From NCBI RefSeq assembly GCF_964204645.1, contig NC_134025.1, forward strand, positions 9,491,001 to 9,555,000: a stretch of 64,000 bases of DNA. The letters run 5' to 3'. Within the stretch, counting starts at the first letter, position 1. The number at the start of each line of letters is the position of its first letter. This document shows, piece after piece, positions 53,427 to 64,000 of this stretch. Under the pieces are notes generated by a model. The model was not told the origin of the DNA and did not search any database. It worked only from the letters and a program-made list of their open reading frames with translations. This DNA is from Tubulanus polymorphus. Its lineage: Eukaryota; Nemertea; Palaeonemertea; Tubulaniformes; Tubulanidae. The translations under genes were made by a program, and so were the position numbers.

Positions 53427-55148
53427 CTAACACTGTCTAGACGATTGCGGATATTTAGTTTTCAGTTCAATTTTAAACTGATGTAACAGCTGTCGATTTT
53501 TGAACATCTCTTCTTGTTTACTTTCGTGGAAGCCGTGTTTTAGTTTATGCCCCATGTGAATGATGAAAGCGTGATTGAGGACGGCAAAATGATATTCCGC
53601 GATGAACATTTCGCATATCTGTAAAAGTAGGAAAAAAGAAAGTACATCATTCATCTATTTTGAAAAGAAACAAGCATTGAAATACTGTCTGCGAATAGAT
53701 TTTGCAAGGCTACCTCCACGAATATTCCAAATCAAGGAAAGTTAATACTGCAATAGCCTATAAAAGCAGTTCCAGGAGCCAACCAGCTTGTTGGACCAGT
53801 TAATTTGATTAACTCAATTTACTGACAGCTGGGGCAAGTTGCTCAAAAGTTGGTTTAAGATAACTGGCGGATAAATAACATATTAACAATGGATTTTTAA
53901 TTGTCACTATGTCAACTTTCCGCTGGTTAAGTCTTTCGAGCAACTGATTGCTGCTTTATTAACCAAGGGATTAAACTTAGAGCTGGTCATGAAAACTGAA
54001 TCCAAGGCGGCAATTCACTTAAAACTACTGACTAGGTTAACATCTACATTTTCGATTTCATGATGCAATGAATTTACCTGGCTAACTCTGTTATAGCCAT
54101 ACTGCATGAACCTCTCATCGTACAAAGGTATATTACGATGAGCGATGAAAAATGGCTCCCAGGGATGAGACCAGTTTTTGAAATATGCTATATCTAACGG
54201 AGCTGAATGTTTCAGGTTTTTATATTGCACGATCCATTTATCGTAATCCATGATACCCTGGCATTTCGGACACGGTTCGATGTAAAACTGACGTATAAAT
54301 CCGTCGTTTAATCCTTGGAACAATTCCCTCCGGTCGTACGGAATGCTTTCTTCATTTATCGTTTCGAACACGGGAATCACGTATACGACGCGTTCGCGCA
54401 TTTTATTCGCCGAAAACAGATCGTTCCGATTCGCGAACTCTAGGAATTCTTCGCGTAACGTCCGCTTCGGAGCGAGGTCTGCATCAGCGACGAGAATGTA
54501 TTCGGTTTGACTGTGTCGAATACCGACGTTGCGCAATAAATTATTCGGATATTTCACGCCGCGTATACCATAGCTCTCGATATCCTTCGTCATTTTCATT
54601 TCGCGAAACGCCAAGCGGCAAATCGACCGATCGTCTAAATTCGAGTACATTTTCAAATCGCGAGCCGGCAGCGTCAACGGCGCCACGAAATGAAAAACGA
54701 TACGCTGCATCAAAGAACCTTCGCAATAATCCAGCCGTATTATGTGTTCCATAGCGACTATCGCGTCTTGTCCCGGCGTGAACACGACCACCGAAATCGG
54801 ACCTTTCCACAATTTAGCTATATCCGCGAGATGATACATTCGATTTATCGAACAATGTATAACTAAAGTGACGTCGCGTTTTAAACGTTGTTCGTACATT
54901 TCGCTGCCTATCCATATACGAGGTATGATACTGTAATGTCCGCTCGAATCGATGACATGGCGGTTTTCGTACACGCGTTTCATTCGGTCAAACTCGCTCG
55001 AGATGAGAAACGCTTTTCGATCGCGATCGTTGATTTCTTTTTGTACGTTGTACTGCGTTAACAACGTCGCGTAGAATAGCTGTAAAATGATTAAAGCGAT
55101 GACGAGACCCGACGTCAATTTACACCAATTGACGCGAATTGTATTCAT
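53427..55148 (-). CDS. B4GAT1: Beta-1,4-glucuronyltransferase 1 (GT49 family)
   Basis: Golgi type II enzyme that in vertebrates adds glucuronic acid to the xylose primer on alpha-dystroglycan, starting the LARGE matriglycan polymer. Exons: 54078-55148 and 53427-53618; 420 residues against 415 in human. A short cytoplasmic N-terminus is followed by a membrane anchor at about residues 14-31 (GLVIALIILQLFYATLL). The metal-binding DxD-type motif is DADLAP (222-227), preceded by LLRNVGIRHSQTEYILVA. Later blocks are YIEPCPKCQG, DIAYFKNWSHPWEPFF and YDERFMQYGYNRVSQV. Exon 2 gives FAVLNHAFIIHMGHK and ends KYPQSSRQC, close to the human C-terminus KYPxSPRRC. The single intron lies in the catalytic domain. 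Confidence 0.94.
53828..53951. mobile_element. MITE family 2, copy 2 (in B4GAT1 intron)
   Basis: Begins CTGGGGCAAGTTGCTCAAAA and shares AATTGTCACTATGT and the inner arms (TAACTGGCGGA / TTCCGCTGGTTA) with 19650-19772. The right end GAGCAACT mirrors the left. Confidence 0.65.
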
Positions 55149-56766
55149 AATGGCGCATAACCGGCCGTAGCGCCATCGACTTCAACCACAGCAAGCTCCA
55201 ACCTGAAAAAATCTATCCAATAAAACTTAAGCTGCAAAAGCTATGCCTACGCTGGTAATGGTCATGGTTTCTACACTAACAGTGCCAACACTGCTTTACT
55301 TCTAAGCAATAGAACCACAGGGGCTTGTCACAATTTGGGATTCAAATGGACAAGCATGTGAGTGCACAGTGCTCTAACCTCTGGAGGTATCGAGGTATCT
55401 TTTTTACTAGAGGCCTCCTCCACCACAGCCCATTACTGTCTATCACACAGAGATAGTGATGAGATGAGGCCTCCTCCACCACAGCCCATTACTGTCTGTC
55501 ACATGACACCTGCTCTCCGACCCTCTCGTCCCGGCCTCCGGGCTCCGTCCGTGCGACGTTTTATTGGTCCGTAATTTCGTTAAACAGTTCCACCGTAAAA
55601 TACAACCCCTTGGCTTAACCCTTTTCTCACCCTCTACTAAACACACCCTAACTTTCCTTTCTGTCGTTGAAAAGCATTAAAAAGCCACTGTTTAAATTAA
55701 AGGCAATTTAGAGAAAAACAAGCGATAACCTTACCAAATATTCACTTCCTGGTTTGGTTGTACTATCTACCGAAATTAGTTAGTTGAGAATAAAACACGA
55801 AACCGGAATCAGAGTGCATATCGTAAAATCCAAATTAAACTTTATTGATAATAAATTTCTACTACGCGAACGAAGGATGCACCAACTGACAAATTCACTG
55901 CATTTTCGTATTATAATTTGAAACGCCGTAAGATAATCGCATATCAATAGAATAATCATCCTTTCAAAAAGTTTAGAACGGCAATCAGGCCGGGTGAGTC
56001 ACAAAATGTCACCCGGGAGTCAGGGAGAGAGGTGCGCCCAACCCGCAATAGTCACTTTGTCGTTCAGGTGGGCGGATTTCATATAGTCGTTGACGTATTT
56101 TGGGGTCTACTCGCGCCGTGTTGCTACGACGCACTGGCTGCTGCCTTAACCACGTCAATTTAAACTATCCAATTATGAAAGCTTTATTACCGGTAACGGT
56201 TAACTCACGTTTTAATTACTCTTCGGTCAAGTACCAAGTCCCAGCCTCCGGAGAACCCATTGCATATCTGTCCTCATCGCAGACGCTCCAACCGATTTGC
56301 CGAATCAGCGATGCAATAAACGTGAGTAAAGAGGGATATGATCGAAAAAGCAAATATATTTGCATAACGAATCACTCATCTAAAATGTAGGCCTATATAC
56401 ACAACTGTTAACATTTTGGCGCGGATCAGAGTTGCAAAAAAATGGTCAGGTCACATTCCTTCTGGAATGCCACGACGTAACAATCACACAACAATGTTCT
56501 ACCCTTGATTATACAAATAATTCCACATGTATAAAAGTTAAATCTCACATGATATAGGGTTTATGTTCATTATCACAATTCAGTCGAACGATTCTGTTTA
56601 CGATGATTTCCAGCATGTCCTGGCGCTAAGATATTTATATCAATCAAGCTTTGGATAACACGAAACCCGTTTATAATACGACAATTTCACTCTTGCCCAC
56701 AAGATTCGTATTTAACAATAATCAACTGTATACCCGCAGTACAGTGCATGTTACATGTACAGTGTA
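55149..56766. other. Intergenic with fold-back fragment, no gene recognised
   Basis: Upstream of B4GAT1 and beyond the 3' end of MyD88. Holds a direct duplication and a partial fold-back arm (55409-55590). The rest shows no gene. Confidence 0.45.
55409..55590 (+). mobile_element. Partial copy of the 30.4 kb fold-back element, with tandem duplication
   Basis: CCTCCTCCACCACAGCCCAT plus TACTGTCT occurs twice, about 57 bases apart. After the second copy, CACCTGCTCTCC, TGCGACGTTTT and GGTCCGTAATTTCGTTAA match the outer arm of 30402-30601, with a GC-rich insertion between. Confidence 0.6.
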
Positions 56767-58599
56767 CTACATCTTTTCTTTTTGCTTTTTACCAATCTTT
56801 GGTAATTCAAATAACCCCAAAAACATTCGCTTCCGTGGTTTCTGTAGGCACGAATTGCAGAACATCGAATCACGTCCATGGCTACACTGCTGTGATTCAA
56901 TTTCCGACTGTTCCGCCGGCAAAATCATTTCAAAATCTGAAGAAGTTGGCGGCAAAGAAGGAAGCGCGGACGCATCTTCAAATAACTCGCGATAGTCTGT
57001 ACCGGTTATTGTCGATTTAATCGATATATCTAACTCCTGAATAGAGTTGAAATCATCGCGGGGCCGTTTTTCATCTTTAGTTAAACGCAGGGGCGATTTG
57101 ATGCTGGCGTAAAGTCGGTCCCAGAACCACACTCTACAGTCTGGCCGGCAAAAGTCGATTGGTGTTATCGGCTTCAAAACACCTTCCAACGGACAGTCTT
57201 CTAAACGAACGGGGAGTATTTTCTTTCCAGTAGCACCTGAAAATATACCATTATTTACCTACGTACGCGAGCTTCATAATTTTCCAATCTGGAAGCATCA
57301 AAAAATCGTACCTGGTGATAGGCAATGCGCATACTGAGTTTGAAATTCACACTCCTTACTTTGCATATAGCCGTTCGTAACGATAATCACCAGCCTCCGG
57401 CACCTGGATGAAAAGTATATACATGTATTATTAAGTTTTTTCAATATTCAAAAATAAAATCTCCCAGCTAGTTTGTCAATACCTTTTTTCGATGAGTTCA
57501 CACGAAACTTTACCGCGGTAACCACCGCCCAGTAAATCTCGAGACGGAATGAATAGTTTCACTTTCGGTTCAAGATGGGTAATCATCGAATGAACAAATC
57601 TGGCTGCCAAGTCGGTCGGATCGTCACAAAATAATACAGCCGCATCGTAATACGTTATCCGGTTGTTATGTGCTGTAAACAATGATTATACATGTATTTC
57701 AATACTGTCAGAGATCTACAGGCCTAAAATAATTTTGGAAAAAAACTACTGCATTAAGTGTAAGAATCTACTGATATACACGAAGTAAACTTACCGTCCT
57801 CGACGGTGTACCGGTGGAAATCTTCAGTGGCGGGATTTTCTGAGGTGCTACTTACTACAAATGAACAATACGCTTAACATCTTTACACATTATATATAAT
57901 TTGATTCCCTTCATACGGGAGATTTCGAATAACCCCGGATTTTAAAAAACAAAACAGTTATTACTCGAATATGAGAAACGTATTTCGTAATTAAAAACAC
58001 GGTACAAAAATCACAAGGAAGTTACGTAGTTTCTCACTTTCAGGAACTTGCGGGGGGCAAATTGCATTTCGCCTGGCCTGCTCTCTGCATCGTAGTGCTT
58101 CTACTTGATCACGGTACAAGCGAACGTCATTTTCTGTCAAAACACACAGATGGAGATGAAATGATTTGAAATTGATAAAAAGTAGATAGAGATGATAAAA
58201 CCAATGCGGATTGAAAAGCTTCTGACGCTCACCCAAACATTTCAATTTGTCGAGGTCGTAAAGAACATCTTCTCTTCCTAAGTATTCGAGAATATCTAAT
58301 AAAGACTGGACCGACCGCGTCGAGGGATCATCCGGTTGATGGAAAGTTGTTTTATTCCAATCTTCGAGAATCTCGCCCATCGGATCCGAACTTCGCCTGA
58401 ATCGCTCGATAGAATAATAGTCGAAGCCACGACATTGCGCTACACCTCTGTAGTCTACTAGGCATCCGCACGATATGTTTACCAATGGGTTTTCGACATT
58501 GAGAAAGTTCGACAAAATATTCCTTGTCAAATAGTTAAGAGCACTAACAGGAATATCATGCAAATGATTGCGCGCTTTCTTGGTAAGCGATGCTGCCAT
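56767..58599 (-). CDS. MYD88: Myeloid differentiation primary response protein MyD88
   Basis: Cytoplasmic adaptor that links Toll/IL-1-type receptors to IRAK kinases by death-domain assembly. Exons: 58233-58599, 58038-58133, 57795-57839, 57483-57672, 57312-57403, 56767-57236; 419 residues. The death domain lies at about residues 15-115 (DPMGEILEDWNKTT, SVQSLLDILEYLGREDVL). The TIR domain starts near 176: box 1 YYDAAVLFC, box 2 region SRDLLGGGYRGK, then ELIEKRCRRLVIIVTNGYMQ, SKECEFQTQYA and box 3 FW at 301-302 (WFWDRLYASI). Exons 2-3 form the intermediate domain. A tail of about 105 residues, acidic then Cys- and Lys-rich, follows the TIR; human MyD88 (296 residues) lacks it, while invertebrate MyD88s often have one. 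The usual BB-loop proline is glycine here. Confidence 0.94.
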
Positions 58600-59332
58600 T
58601 TTGCATATATATATTCCAACTCAATAAACACAGAATAAGTAGGATGCACTGAACAGAATGAATCGTAAAACACTATTTATATCATCAATCGCTTATCAAT
58701 TCTTATACAAACTTATATCCAGTCCATTTCATAAATCCGCGCTGGACGTATGGTCCGATTAGTGACCAATTCAGGTGACCAAGACGTAGCCAGAACGCTC
58801 CCACAGTACCACTGCCTACAATTTCAAATCTGTAGGCATTGTTATTATAGATCTGAATGTAATGGTCACTGTCAGCCTCACTAACATCCGTTATCTATTC
58901 TCTTCGTTTTGACAAACAATCCATGATCCATCTCAAATTCAATCATTTTCAGTATAGCAGTACAGTACTACCGTACTGCGACTATATGAAGCGATAAAGA
59001 GATATGCTAAAGCGCGCATACGGCAGGGTTTTTCCTAGTGTGCGTCATATCTCTGGAATGGTATTAGTCGTGGCTTTATCGCGGCATGTACAGGTTTTAT
59101 TTGCTTTGACCTAGAATGCAACAGATAGAATGGAGTTTAAATCCAAAGAACAAATGAATCGGTAAAACCACCAATGGAGAGTCTGTTCTGAATTGATATT
59201 GGGACAATTACTCAAAGCGAACTTAACACGCGCATTCATTTCTGGCTATACATACAAAAACGAACAGAATTTTTATTTAATAAAATATCAGAAAAATATA
59301 CAATACAATCTTATACATCGAACAGAATTAAA
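58600..59332. other. MyD88 promoter side / HTD2 3' side
   Basis: Should include the MyD88 promoter and the HTD2 3' UTR. No motif can be called with confidence. Confidence 0.4.
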
Positions 59333-60111
59333 TCAATGGTCTTCTAGTTTTTTCGACTTCAGTGGAGAAACCTTTTCCCTAGGCACAAGCAACTTGACAC
59401 TACCACTCATAACAATCTAAAACGAAAAACCATGTTAGTAGTGTGGCCACATATCTTCAGATACGAAACTCCGCTCGCGAGAGTATTACTTTATTTGATT
59501 CTGGTACAATGCATCTTGCTGAACAAGTGACCGTTCTGTTTTTAATATTCACAACTTCAACGCTAGCAGTTATAGTTTCACCAATAAATACTTAAAGAAA
59601 ATGATATTCAAAGATTAATTGCAATTTGAAGATTAAAACAAAGAATATATGATAGAAATCCAACATACATGGTTGTGAGAATTCAGTTTCTTGAGAAACG
59701 AAGATAGAACCCACTCCTGGTAATTTAGTCCCGAGAAGTGCAGATATCAGGCTAAAATCGAACGATATAGGCTTCATTTTCGATGAGATTTAAAACAATT
59801 ATGGAAACGTAATGGCAAGATTCGTTAATTTCAAATAATGAACAATTACAATATCGTATCACCATTTTCAAACTTACGTACCCATTGATCAACACACCGT
59901 GAACAATACACTTCCCGAATCTTGTTTTTCGTGCAAAATCCTCGTCCAAATGTATTGGATTCGTGTCTTCAGTTATGGAGGCAAACAGTTTGACTTCATC
60001 CCGAGTGAAACATTTGGTCATTTCAGCTTTCTGCCCGGTAAAAATATGTAAATTTCTTCTTGTCACCGAACTATTGTTCAGAGGACAATAATTACGAATA
60101 ATCCTCAACAT
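59333..60111 (-). CDS. HTD2: Hydroxyacyl-thioester dehydratase type 2, mitochondrial
   Basis: Catalyses the (3R)-hydroxyacyl-ACP dehydration step of mitochondrial fatty acid synthesis, which supplies the lipoate precursor. Exons: 59882-60111, 59669-59751, 59490-59590, 59333-59416; 165 residues against 168 in human. The N-terminus is basic and free of acidic residues (MLRIIRNYCPLNN, VTRRNLH), as in a mitochondrial targeting peptide. The hot-dog hydratase motif is intact: DTNPIHLDEDFA, RFGKCIVHGVLINGLISALL and TKLPGVGSIFVSQE. Exon 3 reads FIGETITASVEV and exon 4 IVMSGSVKLLVP, matching the human C-terminal region in order. The start is chosen for the targeting sequence and family length. It lies head to head with NAA20. 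Confidence 0.93.
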
Positions 60112-60336
60112 TATCAGCGCTTCAACTGTCAGCCATCATTATCTTGCAATGTCTAATGAAGTGATCGACGACCTTCGGTGGTGAGCTTCGCTGCATTTGA
60201 TGCGATTGAGCAATATTTTTATTCCGATTCCGGGTTTTAAAATAAGTTGTTAGTCCGAGTCCGTGGCTAGAATTTAGGGATTCCCACTATTGGATTTGAT
60301 TGGTTTTGTGATAGTCGTATATAAGATATTCTCAAA
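60112..60336. promoter_or_regulatory. Presumed bidirectional promoter, HTD2 / NAA20
   Basis: 225 bases between divergent start codons, the tightest of the three head-to-head spacers here. Confidence 0.6.
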
Positions 60337-62618
60337 ATGACCACAATTCGTCCATTCACTTGCGATGACATGTTTCGATTTAATTGCGTGTACGTTATTT
60401 TAATCTCAGGCTACCAATGAATTTATCAATTAATTTCTCGATCAAACCGATGAATAGACATAAACTTCGGTCTTTCAATCAACTCAAATTTAAATATAGT
60501 TTCATGGTCAGTGAGGTAGGCAACAGTGTTGCTGCACTTACTCACGGTCCTAGTCAAGTCCCTAGCCGTCGTTCTACAAACAACTGTATGATACTTTAGC
60601 GTCAGACATTGTAGGGAACCAGTAACAACGACTGGTATTCAGACTAAATTCGATAGGTCTCATGCTATGCTATTTAGTTATGTTACTCAATCTGACTCTT
60701 GACCCTCATCATTCATCATAATTTTTAGATTACAACTATAAAACAATCCTACAATGATAATTCAGGCTTGGATGTAAAATTCTTAAGTGAAAGGATTAAT
60801 ATTTGAGCAACTTTTCGGCTATAGACTAATGGCTATCATAAGTAATAGGCCTATGCCTATATATCTATATTGGAAACATTTATTGCTCAAATAACCTTTG
60901 ACTCAAGAACTTTCCATCTTTGGCTGAATTGTTGTGGGATCTGATTTTTCGTATTCGTCTTACACGGATATTGTGTATCTTCTTGAATTATATCTTGTTG
61001 GAACTGCTGGCCTGTGCCTTGTACCAATAAGAATTGTAATCATTTGCTAAGATATAGTGGCGAATAACAATGATAAGGCTTAGGGTAAGAAGAGGGTAAG
61101 GGTTCATTTGAGGATTAGGATTAGAGTTTGGGTTATTAGAAGTGACCTAAACATTATGCTATAGGCCTAAGCTTATGCTTTGTTTTTTCACTTCCAGAAA
61201 TTTGGATCCATTGACAGAGACTGTATCCTTTTTAACCTCGCAAATTATTTTTTAAGTTTGAGGATGTGTGAATGTATTTGTTGAGGGTGAGAGCTCTTTG
61301 AACTTATAATCAAACTATCAATTTGAAGATAGAATTCGGAATTAAATCTAATGGTATTTTATTCTTGACATTTGATAAGTATGGCTTACCATTTTACCTA
61401 CAATATCTGGCACACTGGCCGGAATATTTTAAGGTAGCTGAATCTCCAAGTGGTCGAATAATGGGTTACAGTAAGTGAGCAATGAATTGTGTTGGATTAT
61501 GCATTGCAAAAACTTGTGAAATGCAAATTTAGACTTAAATGCTATCATCATCCTCTATCATTAGTTATGGGAAAGTCTGAAGGACGTCCGGAGAACTGGC
61601 ATGGACATGTGACGGCTGTAACTGTTGCTCCTGATTATCGAAGATTAGGCTTAGCTGGAAGCCTCATGACGTTGTTAGAAGTTATTTCGGATAAGTAAGC
61701 AAAACCGCTTATGTTTTGGGCCAGTTTGACAGTTGTCGGTTGATACAGTAAACCTTGGTCAAGTCAGATGACTTGAGCAATATCTTAGTTGGACTGTATG
61801 TACTATATAGTACTGATAGAAAAATATTTATAACAAAATCAGAGTTGAACGATCACTTTCGGAGCAGATTCTACTCTCTATATCTTTCACTAACCAGGAG
61901 TATGCTCTATGGTCAAATTCTACTAGATACAAATAATGAATAGTAAAACTGGGTCCAATAGTCATGAAGACATGGTAACCATTTCGCAGGTTCTGAATCA
62001 TATTATTTTCGTCTTCAGAAAACGATGTTTTTTCGTGGATCTATTCGTGAGAGTCTCTAATAAGATAGCCGTCAATATGTATCACAAACTGGGATATACA
62101 GAATATCGTCGAGTGCTGGAGTATTACAGTGGAGAAGTTGATGAAGATGCATACGGTAGGTTTTTATCCGATAAATATTCAAGATGTTTAATCTGCTTTT
62201 GACTTATGTATAAAATAGTGTCCTACGATTGGGTACTTGCATTAGATTACAAATCCAACTTTCATCCCCGAATGAGGTATTCTATTTAATTTCGTATTGC
62301 TTGTTATGAAATATCGGTGAAAGCATTCATATTTCCAGTCCCTTAAATTTCGTTATGACAAATTTTTACTGCACGTGCTTGAAAGTCTGATATCACGTAA
62401 CTCCCTTGTATTTTTCTGAGTAAGAATCATATTGTATTTTTTCTTAACGTACACTTTACAAGCGACGAGAGATTTTTTCGGTTTTCATCCAATTGAGTAG
62501 TTCAAACATTACCCATTCATCTTTGTTTCCAGATATGAGGAAAGCGTTATCGCGAGACGTGGAGAAGAAATCTATGATACCACTTCGGCATCCTGTTCGG
62601 CCTTCTGACCTGGATTGA
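60337..62618 (+). CDS. NAA20: N-alpha-acetyltransferase 20, NatB catalytic subunit
   Basis: GNAT-fold enzyme that, with NAA25, acetylates N-termini starting Met-Asp, Met-Glu, Met-Asn or Met-Gln on ribosome-bound chains. Exons: 60337-60389, 61198-61222, 61380-61470, 61565-61694, 62019-62155, 62533-62618; 173 residues against 178 in human. The N-terminus MTTIRPFTCDDMFRFN is diagnostic. Others are NLDPLTETYGLPFYLQYLAH, GYIMGKSEGRPENWHGHVTA, the acetyl-CoA loop YRRLGLAG (R-x-x-G-x-A/G), FFVDLFVRVSNKIAVNMYHK, LGYTEYRRVLEYYSG and the tail VRPSDLD. All junction phases agree. Exon 2 has only 25 bases. Confidence 0.96.
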
Positions 62619-63234
62619 TAGTAATGAAGACACATAAGTCAATCCAGGTTGAATAGAGAATTTCACGTAACATGAATACAGACTGCCAAATATAGACATT
62701 GATGATGTGTTAGGATGTTGTACAAAGGACTCGAGTCGTATCATTCTGTGCTCATTTATTATATGTATGATAATATTAGGAATAGAAATGGACTATTTCA
62801 CATGTTGTATTACATACAGTGTTTTTTGATTCGTGCTGCATGAATGTTTTTCATGGATGCATATTCTTTTGATAACGCATGTCTGAGGGAACCATGACTG
62901 CAACGATTATGTTCACTGCTTCCCAGAGCGACTGGGCAAGGTTCAGATGAGACCAATATCGAAGGATAGTTTGGATAATGAGGAAAAGATTGATCCGCTA
63001 AAAGTAAGTGAAATGTCTTCGCTCATTTGGAAATATGCTGGTGAGAGCCCTTTTATTTCAATAAGGATCATATGAACATTGAGTTATGATCTCGTAGTAT
63101 CCAAATCATAAAAAATACCGCTCTAAAACATGAATGACTAGAATATTTCAATTTCTAGTTTAAAAGAACAGGTTGCTACACCTTAAAGCACCATTTGAAT
63201 CATTCAATTAATGAAAGTTCCCAAGAAATATTCC

Positions 63235-63931
63235 CTAGCCGGTTTTAAAAATTTTTGGCCAAGATGGAACAGATGTTGGAGCGTCTGAAAAAAAAAAGCT
63301 TGCTGTTAATTTCAATTTTACAACATTTGAGATTTATTATCAGTAATTCATGCATATATGCGAGCCAATCCTATTTCCGTACCTAGATATCTCAAAATTT
63401 CATCAGTGATATTTAGAAGAGTAATCGATGAACCAGACATTTCCAATGTTGTCATTATTCTGCCAGTATAAATTCTCAAAATATTTATTCCTTTATCTTC
63501 TGAAAATAAATGTAATACGGTAAACATATAGTCTCGATATACCTACTTGCCAGAGTTTCAAACCGATTGCTAGGGACTACCTTTTCATTAACTTATATGA
63601 ATCAAGTTGAAGTTGTAATCAAAGAAGAATTTCAGATTCTTGTTAAGGTATGAATGATCACTTTAAAACTTACGTAGATAGTTAACTGCTTCTTTTATGA
63701 TAGTGTACTGTTCAATTTGAGTCATCGATCCAAGATTATTGACTAGCATTACAACTCTTTTATCTACAAATCAATCATGAAGAGATTAGTTTTGCCGATC
63801 GAGAGATTAATATAGAAAATTGTCGCTTGAACTGATAGAGATTTACCCTTCGTTACAACAAAATGTGATTGATTATCTAAATTCAGCATATGATCCAGCA
63901 TTACTTGCACAGTCTCCTTGGTGTTAGTTAT
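63235..63931 (-). CDS. TKFC: Dihydroxyacetone kinase / triokinase-FMN cyclase (TKFC) family, 3' part
   Basis: Visible exons: 63847-63931, 63674-63763, 63383-63499, 63235-63284; the 5' part continues right of the window. They encode the end of the DhaK substrate-binding domain: TVQVMLDHMLNLDNQSHFVV, VVMLVNNLGSMTQIE, then GINILRIYTGRIMTTLEMSG and SITLLNITDEILRYLD. The last exon reads DAPTSVPSWPKIFKTG and stops at TAG (63235-63237). In animal TKFC this linker leads into a DhaL domain of about 200 residues that carries ATP-binding and FMN cyclase functions. None is found in the 600 bases before NAA20, and an AATAAA (minus strand, 63052-63057) follows. The transcript seems to end after DhaK, unless it is an isoform or a degraded copy. 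Confidence 0.85.
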
Positions 63932-64000
63932 CTGTAAATACAGTCATATGTAGATTGCGCCTTAAAACATGAGAATGATTAAATTGGCTTTTAGTTCCGT

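Noticed and set aside
62948-63003. Possible small + strand exon MRPISKDSLDNEEKIDPLK before GTAAGT
   Set aside because: The donor is good, but no acceptor, downstream exon or known protein match was seen. It lies between two genes that account for the locus, and chance is likely.

Overview
This is a window of animal nuclear DNA. Its genes are split by GT-AG introns, AATAAA signals follow several stop codons, and the spaces hold microsatellites, LINE 3' ends and short inverted-repeat transposons. The gene set (CELF, Shisa-like, STK33, MyD88, B4GAT1, MED29, PAF1) indicates a bilaterian. The MyD88 with a long C-terminal tail and the repeat types suggest a marine invertebrate, perhaps a spiralian such as a mollusc; this last step is inference.

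Thirteen protein-coding genes were rebuilt exon by exon, checking reading-frame phase at every junction. Left to right: the 3' two thirds of a CELF-family RNA-binding protein (+, 728-14745, RRM1 off the left edge); a Shisa-like membrane protein (+, 23262-27958) with a Pro/Gly/Tyr repeat tail; ribosomal protein eL42/RPL36A copy A (-, 32585-34685); SMAP (+, 34977-36703); eL42 copy B (-, 37302-38544); kinase STK33 (-, 40493-43967); MED29 (-, 47327-48356) head to head with PAF1 (+, 48724-52362); glucuronyltransferase B4GAT1 (-, 53427-55148); the Toll adaptor MyD88 (-, 56767-58599); mitochondrial dehydratase HTD2 (-, 59333-60111) head to head with N-acetyltransferase NAA20 (+, 60337-62618); and the 3' end of a TKFC-type dihydroxyacetone kinase (-, 63235 to beyond 63931).

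The left 15 kb is the CELF linker region, where small exons all begin and end in the same phase, so almost any combination can be spliced in frame. The 15-23 kb and 28-32 kb stretches lack recognisable genes; the second carries two large fold-back elements. From 32 kb to the end the window is gene dense, with three head-to-head pairs sharing short presumptive bidirectional promoters. Most genes are housekeeping (translation, transcription elongation, Mediator, N-terminal acetylation, mitochondrial fatty acid synthesis) and do not form one pathway.

No clearly new system was found. The strongest observations are: an eL42 paralog with Val in place of the Pro56 that governs cycloheximide sensitivity in yeasts; the CELF splicing architecture, with a GC-AG cassette and a triplicated 3' splice site whose upstream copies lead to stops; a TKFC-like gene ending after its DhaK domain; a MyD88 TIR lacking the BB-loop proline; and the MED29/PAF1 head-to-head pair, an arrangement also recalled for human.
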